Shown: piece after piece, positions 6,399-8,788 of the stretch
Layout: each line of letters opens with the position of its first letter
Numbering within the stretch: position 1 is the stretch's first letter
Assembly (NCBI GenBank): GCA_028691095.1
Contig: JAQUZZ010000040.1
Span: 1 to 8,788, forward strand
Direction of reading: 5' to 3'
Source of the DNA: Alistipes sp.
Lineage (GTDB): Bacteria > Bacteroidota > Bacteroidia > Bacteroidales > Rikenellaceae
Length of the DNA: 8,788 nucleotides
Translations under genes and position numbers: made by a program
Notes under the pieces: generated by a model
The model's input: only the letters and a program-made list of their open reading frames with translations
Databases searched by the model: none
Told to the model about the DNA's origin: nothing

Positions 6399-8066
6399 AT
6401 GGAGTGGTTCTATGATTTGTTTTTAGGTAACGGGATTGCCCATTCGGTCTTCATCTTGGCGATTACGATCTCTGTGGGTATCATTTTAGGTAAAGTCAAG
6501 ATCGGCGGCATCTCCTTGGGTGTCACGTGGATTCTATTTGTCGGAATCATCTTGAGCCATTTCGGTATGCGACTCGATCCCGAAGTGCTTCACTTTATGA
6601 AGGAGTTCGGATTGATTCTGTTCGTCTACTCCGTGGGATTGCAAGTGGGTCCCGGATTCTTCTCCTCCTTCAAGAAGGGAGGGATTCAACTCAATATGTT
6701 GGCCGTCTCCATCGTCGTGCTGGGGGTGCTGACTGCATTCATCCTCCATCTGGTCACGGGCATCAACCTTCCGACCATGGTCGGCATCCTGTCGGGTGCT
6801 GTCACCAATACCCCGGGGCTGGGAGCTGCCCAGCAGGCCTATACCGATGCAACCGGAATCAACGACCCCACCTTGGCTTTAGGCTATGCCGTAGCCTATC
6901 CGTTGGGGGTGCTGGGCATCATCTTCTCGCTGATTCTGATCCGCTGGATTTTCCGAATCAAGTTCGCGGAGGAGAATCAAGCCATGTCGATTCATCAAGG
7001 AGCCGACAAAGAGGCGGTGCGTATCTCCGTGGAGATCCAGAATCCCTTTATTCAAGGCAAAACCGTACTCCAGATCAAACGCCTGATCAACCGACACTTT
7101 ATCATCTCGCGCATTCTGCATAAAGATGGGAGCATCGATATTGTCAATGCACAAACCCCCTTGCAGGTGGGCGATAAAATCTTGATTGTAACCACGGCCA
7201 ACGACATCGACCTGATCGTCGACTTCATCGGCCAACGCATCGAGATGGACAAAGAGGAGTGGGAGAATCTGGATAACCAACTGGTGTCGCGGCGTATCAT
7301 GATTACCAAATCGAAACTCAACGGCCAGCACATCGGAGCCCTGAAGCTACGGAGTGGCTATGGGGTGAATGTAACACGGGTCAACCGTGCCGGTATGGAT
7401 CTGATTCCCAGCTACAATCTGCAACTGCAAATGGGCGACCGCCTGACCGTCGTGGGAAGCGAGGCCTCGATCAATGCGGTCTCCAAGATCCTCGGCAACT
7501 CCATGCGCCGACTCAATGAGCCGAACCTGATTCCGATCTTTATCGGTATCTTCTTGGGAGTCCTCTTAGGAAGCATTCCCTTTATGTTCCCCGGCATTCC
7601 GCAACCGGTGAAACTGGGGTTGGCAGGGGGGCCACTGATTGTCTCGATCCTGATTAGTCGCTTCGGCCCTCAATACAAATTAGTCACCTACACCACCATG
7701 AGTGCCAATCTCATGCTGCGTGAGGTGGGAATCGCCCTCTTCTTGGCGTGTGTGGGACTGGGAGCCGGAGAGGGTTTCGTCCGCACCGTGATCTACGACG
7801 GAGGGTATCAATGGATCGGCTACGGCGCCATCATCACCATTCTTCCGCTGCTTATCGTGGGAATCATCGGGCGCAAGATCTTGAAGGTAAACTACTATAC
7901 ACTTATGGGGCTGACAGCTGGTGCAATGACCGACCCCCCCGCCTTGGCCTACGCCAACGGTACGGCAGGAAACGATATGCCCTCGGTTGGCTATGCTACG
8001 GTCTATCCTTTGACCATGTTCCTTCGGATTCTGACTGCACAGTTGCTTATCCTCTGTGCCGTATAG
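6399..8066 (+). CDS. AspT/YidE-YbjL family transporter with two RCK_C domains
   Basis: A 555-residue inner-membrane protein of the aspartate:alanine exchanger (AAE) family, a secondary transporter. The founding member AspT swaps aspartate for alanine; the substrate here is not predictable. It has the family's two-half design. The first membrane half (about 12-185) contains [15 protein letters not shown] (133-147) and GYAVAYPLG (162-170). The second (about 375-553) contains the matching [14 protein letters not shown] (508-521) and GYATVYPL (531-538). Between them are two soluble RCK_C-type regulatory domains (about 206-278 and 298-368), each ending in GDK/GDR-(L/I)-x-(V)-V. The frame is open from 6336, but ATG 6399 is chosen because [18 protein letters not shown] is the usual family start and the extra 21 residues overlap the -7 box at 6355. 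Length is normal and both halves are intact. It is transcribed alone and converges on cydB. Gene symbols used for E. coli relatives (yidE, ybjL) are not assigned here. Confidence 0.92.
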   Translation: MEWFYDLFLGNGIAHSVFILAITISVGIILGKVKIGGISLGVTWILFVGIILSHFGMRLDPEVLHFMKEFGLILFVYSVGLQVGPGFFSSFKKGGIQLNMLAVSIVVLGVLTAFILHLVTGINLPTMVGILSGAVTNTPGLGAAQQAYTDATGINDPTLALGYAVAYPLGVLGIIFSLILIRWIFRIKFAEENQAMSIHQGADKEAVRISVEIQNPFIQGKTVLQIKRLINRHFIISRILHKDGSIDIVNAQTPLQVGDKILIVTTANDIDLIVDFIGQRIEMDKEEWENLDNQLVSRRIMITKSKLNGQHIGALKLRSGYGVNVTRVNRAGMDLIPSYNLQLQMGDRLTVVGSEASINAVSKILGNSMRRLNEPNLIPIFIGIFLGVLLGSIPFMFPGIPQPVKLGLAGGPLIVSILISRFGPQYKLVTYTTMSANLMLREVGIALFLACVGLGAGEGFVRTVIYDGGYQWIGYGAIITILPLLIVGIIGRKILKVNYYTLMGLTAGAMTDPPALAYANGTAGNDMPSVGYATVYPLTMFLRILTAQLLILCAV

Positions 8067-8091
8067 CTTCGCGCTAAACCCGGGAAGCCCT

Positions 8092-8145
8092 AAGTAAGTC
8101 AAGCCCGTACCGTAACAAAAGGGCTTAATCATTCTTTGGAATTAC
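8092..8145 (+). repeat. dispersed structured intergenic repeat, copy 3
   Basis: GTACCGTAAC...ATTAC (8107-8145) aligns ungapped over 39 nt to copy 2 with 28 identities, including the unbroken block AATCATTCTTT. The outer stem GTAA/TTAC (8112-8115 with 8142-8145) replaces a G-C pair of copy 2 by A-T, a compensatory change. AAGCCC (8101-8106) can alternatively pair with GGGCTT (8121-8126). It sits 25 bp after the transporter stop and runs straight into the terminator hairpin. Confidence 0.6.
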
Positions 8146-8189
8146 ATCAAACAGGCCGGAGTCTCCAATGGGACTCCGGCCTGTTTGAT
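8146..8189. terminator. long hairpin between the convergent transporter and cydB genes
   Basis: A perfect 18-bp stem: 8146-8163 with 8172-8189, core CAGGCCGGAGTC / GACTCCGGCCTG, loop TCCAATGG. Its position between two convergent stops suggests a bidirectional terminator. Neither side has a long T-run (GTTTGATT on +, TGTTTGAT on -), so termination efficiency is uncertain. Confidence 0.75.
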
Positions 8190-8238
8190 TCTCGATCTGT
8201 CGTAGAGACGACCGCTGTATCCTATCATTCAGCCCAGC

Positions 8239-8302
8239 GTGCTATTTGTTGGCGGTATATCTGTCACATACCGTGAAGGGCTCCATAATTCTTTGGAATT
8301 CC
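8239..8302 (+). repeat. dispersed structured intergenic repeat, copy 4
   Basis: It opens with GTGCTATTTGTTGG (8239-8252), shared with copy 2. CGGTAT (8253-8258) pairs with ATACCG (8268-8273). The 3' part matches copy 3 at 23 of 27 positions (AAGGGCT and ATTCTTTGGAATT shared) after a 3-nt deletion. Its last base adjoins the cydB stop codon (8303-8305). On the cydB strand it would form the start of the 3' untranslated region. Confidence 0.6.
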
Positions 8303-8788
8303 TTAATAGGAGTGATCCGACTCTTGTTCCAACTCCTCCTCATTCAGACGCGAACGATTCATAGCTCGCCATACATACCCCAAATAGAACACAACCACGG
8401 GAATGAAGAGCGAGACCCACGCCATCACCGAGAGGGTGAACTTGCTGGACGAACTATTGGCAATCGTCAGCGAGCTTTGCAGATCCACCGTCGAACGATA
8501 GTAGGCCGTATGGTTGTATCCGGCCAGCAGCAGCAGAGCAAGGACAACCGCTACCGTACCTGCACCACTCCACCAGAATCCGTTGCGCGAGCCGCGAAAC
8601 AGGCCGACCCCCAAGCCCCACAACACCGCGACGACACCCCCAAGCAGCAACACCGCCACCATCGGAAGAGCCATCAAGTTGTGTAGGTATTTATAGGGTT
8701 CCAGCGCAATCTCCCCCGTTTGCGGATTCTCCGTAGCTCCGGTTGCACCGAGCAGTAATCCGGCAAAGGTCAGAAAGAAGAGCAAGAA
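8303..8788 (-). CDS. cydB: cytochrome bd quinol oxidase subunit II, C-terminal part (5' end outside window)
   Basis: The C-terminal 161 residues of CydB, the second membrane subunit of cytochrome bd oxidase. With CydA this enzyme oxidises quinol and reduces oxygen to water in the inner membrane, giving microaerobic respiration or oxygen scavenging in these anaerobes. The diagnostic stretch is SSLTIANSSSSKFTLSVM (residues 95-112 of the fragment), matching the NSSLT...ATSSQLTLNVM region of E. coli CydB, preceded by AGYNHTAYY. Four hydrophobic segments are visible (about 1-14, 38-64, 72-90 and 108-130), then a charged cytoplasmic tail ending DHSY. The frame is open through the right edge, so the codon at 8785 (TTG) is an internal Leu, not a start. 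Upstream, outside the window, cydA would be expected, by analogy with the usual cydAB order. The gene is followed directly by repeat copy 4 and the shared hairpin. Confidence 0.9.
   Translation of the reverse strand, partial: FLLFFLTFAGLLLGATGATENPQTGEIALEPYKYLHNLMALPMVAVLLLGGVVAVLWGLGVGLFRGSRNGFWWSGAGTVAVVLALLLLAGYNHTAYYRSTVDLQSSLTIANSSSSKFTLSVMAWVSLFIPVVVFYLGYVWRAMNRSRLNEEELEQESDHSY

Overview
The window looks like chromosomal DNA from a member of the Bacteroidales (phylum Bacteroidota). Four things point there: a CydB C-terminus of Bacteroides type, an AspT/YidE-type transporter with two RCK_C domains that starts MEW(F/L)YDLF, a large lipoprotein glycosidase, and promoter-like sequences fitting the Bacteroidota -7 element TAnnTTTG rather than TATAAT. 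Coding regions are moderately GC-rich and intergenic regions are AT-rich. I cannot fix the genus. A Rikenellaceae-, Barnesiella- or Porphyromonas-like organism would fit, but that is inference.

Layout: positions 1-127 hold two exact 36-bp direct repeats around a possible leftward promoter. Positions 128-423 are non-coding or uncertain and hold copy 1 of a dispersed repeat plus two hairpins. Positions 424-672 (-) encode a small winged-helix protein of the DUF2582 type, with an inverted repeat over its promoter. Positions 673-1097 are intergenic and rich in inverted repeats. Positions 1098-2474 (+) encode a class-3-like aldehyde dehydrogenase. It converges on 2598-5789 (-), a 1063-residue lipoprotein glycoside hydrolase of GH106-like type, and the two share a 14-bp terminator hairpin. 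Positions 5790-6398 are a divergent intergenic region. Positions 6399-8066 (+) encode a two-domain AAE-family transporter. It converges on 8303-8788 (-), the C-terminal part of cydB, which runs off the right edge.

The genes look like independent single-gene units rather than an operon, and I see no pathway linking them. The glycosidase has no SusC/SusD partner in view. About one fifth of the window is non-coding, and much of it is structured.

The most unusual signal is a family of about 40-65 bp repeats, all in the + orientation, at 135-189, 6256-6335, 8092-8145 and 8239-8302. They share an ATACCG-centred hairpin followed by a second potential stem, with one compensatory base change between copies. 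I do not recognise this family. It could be a mobile miniature repeat or a structured RNA element. No CRISPR array, tRNA, rRNA or complete insertion sequence was recognised.
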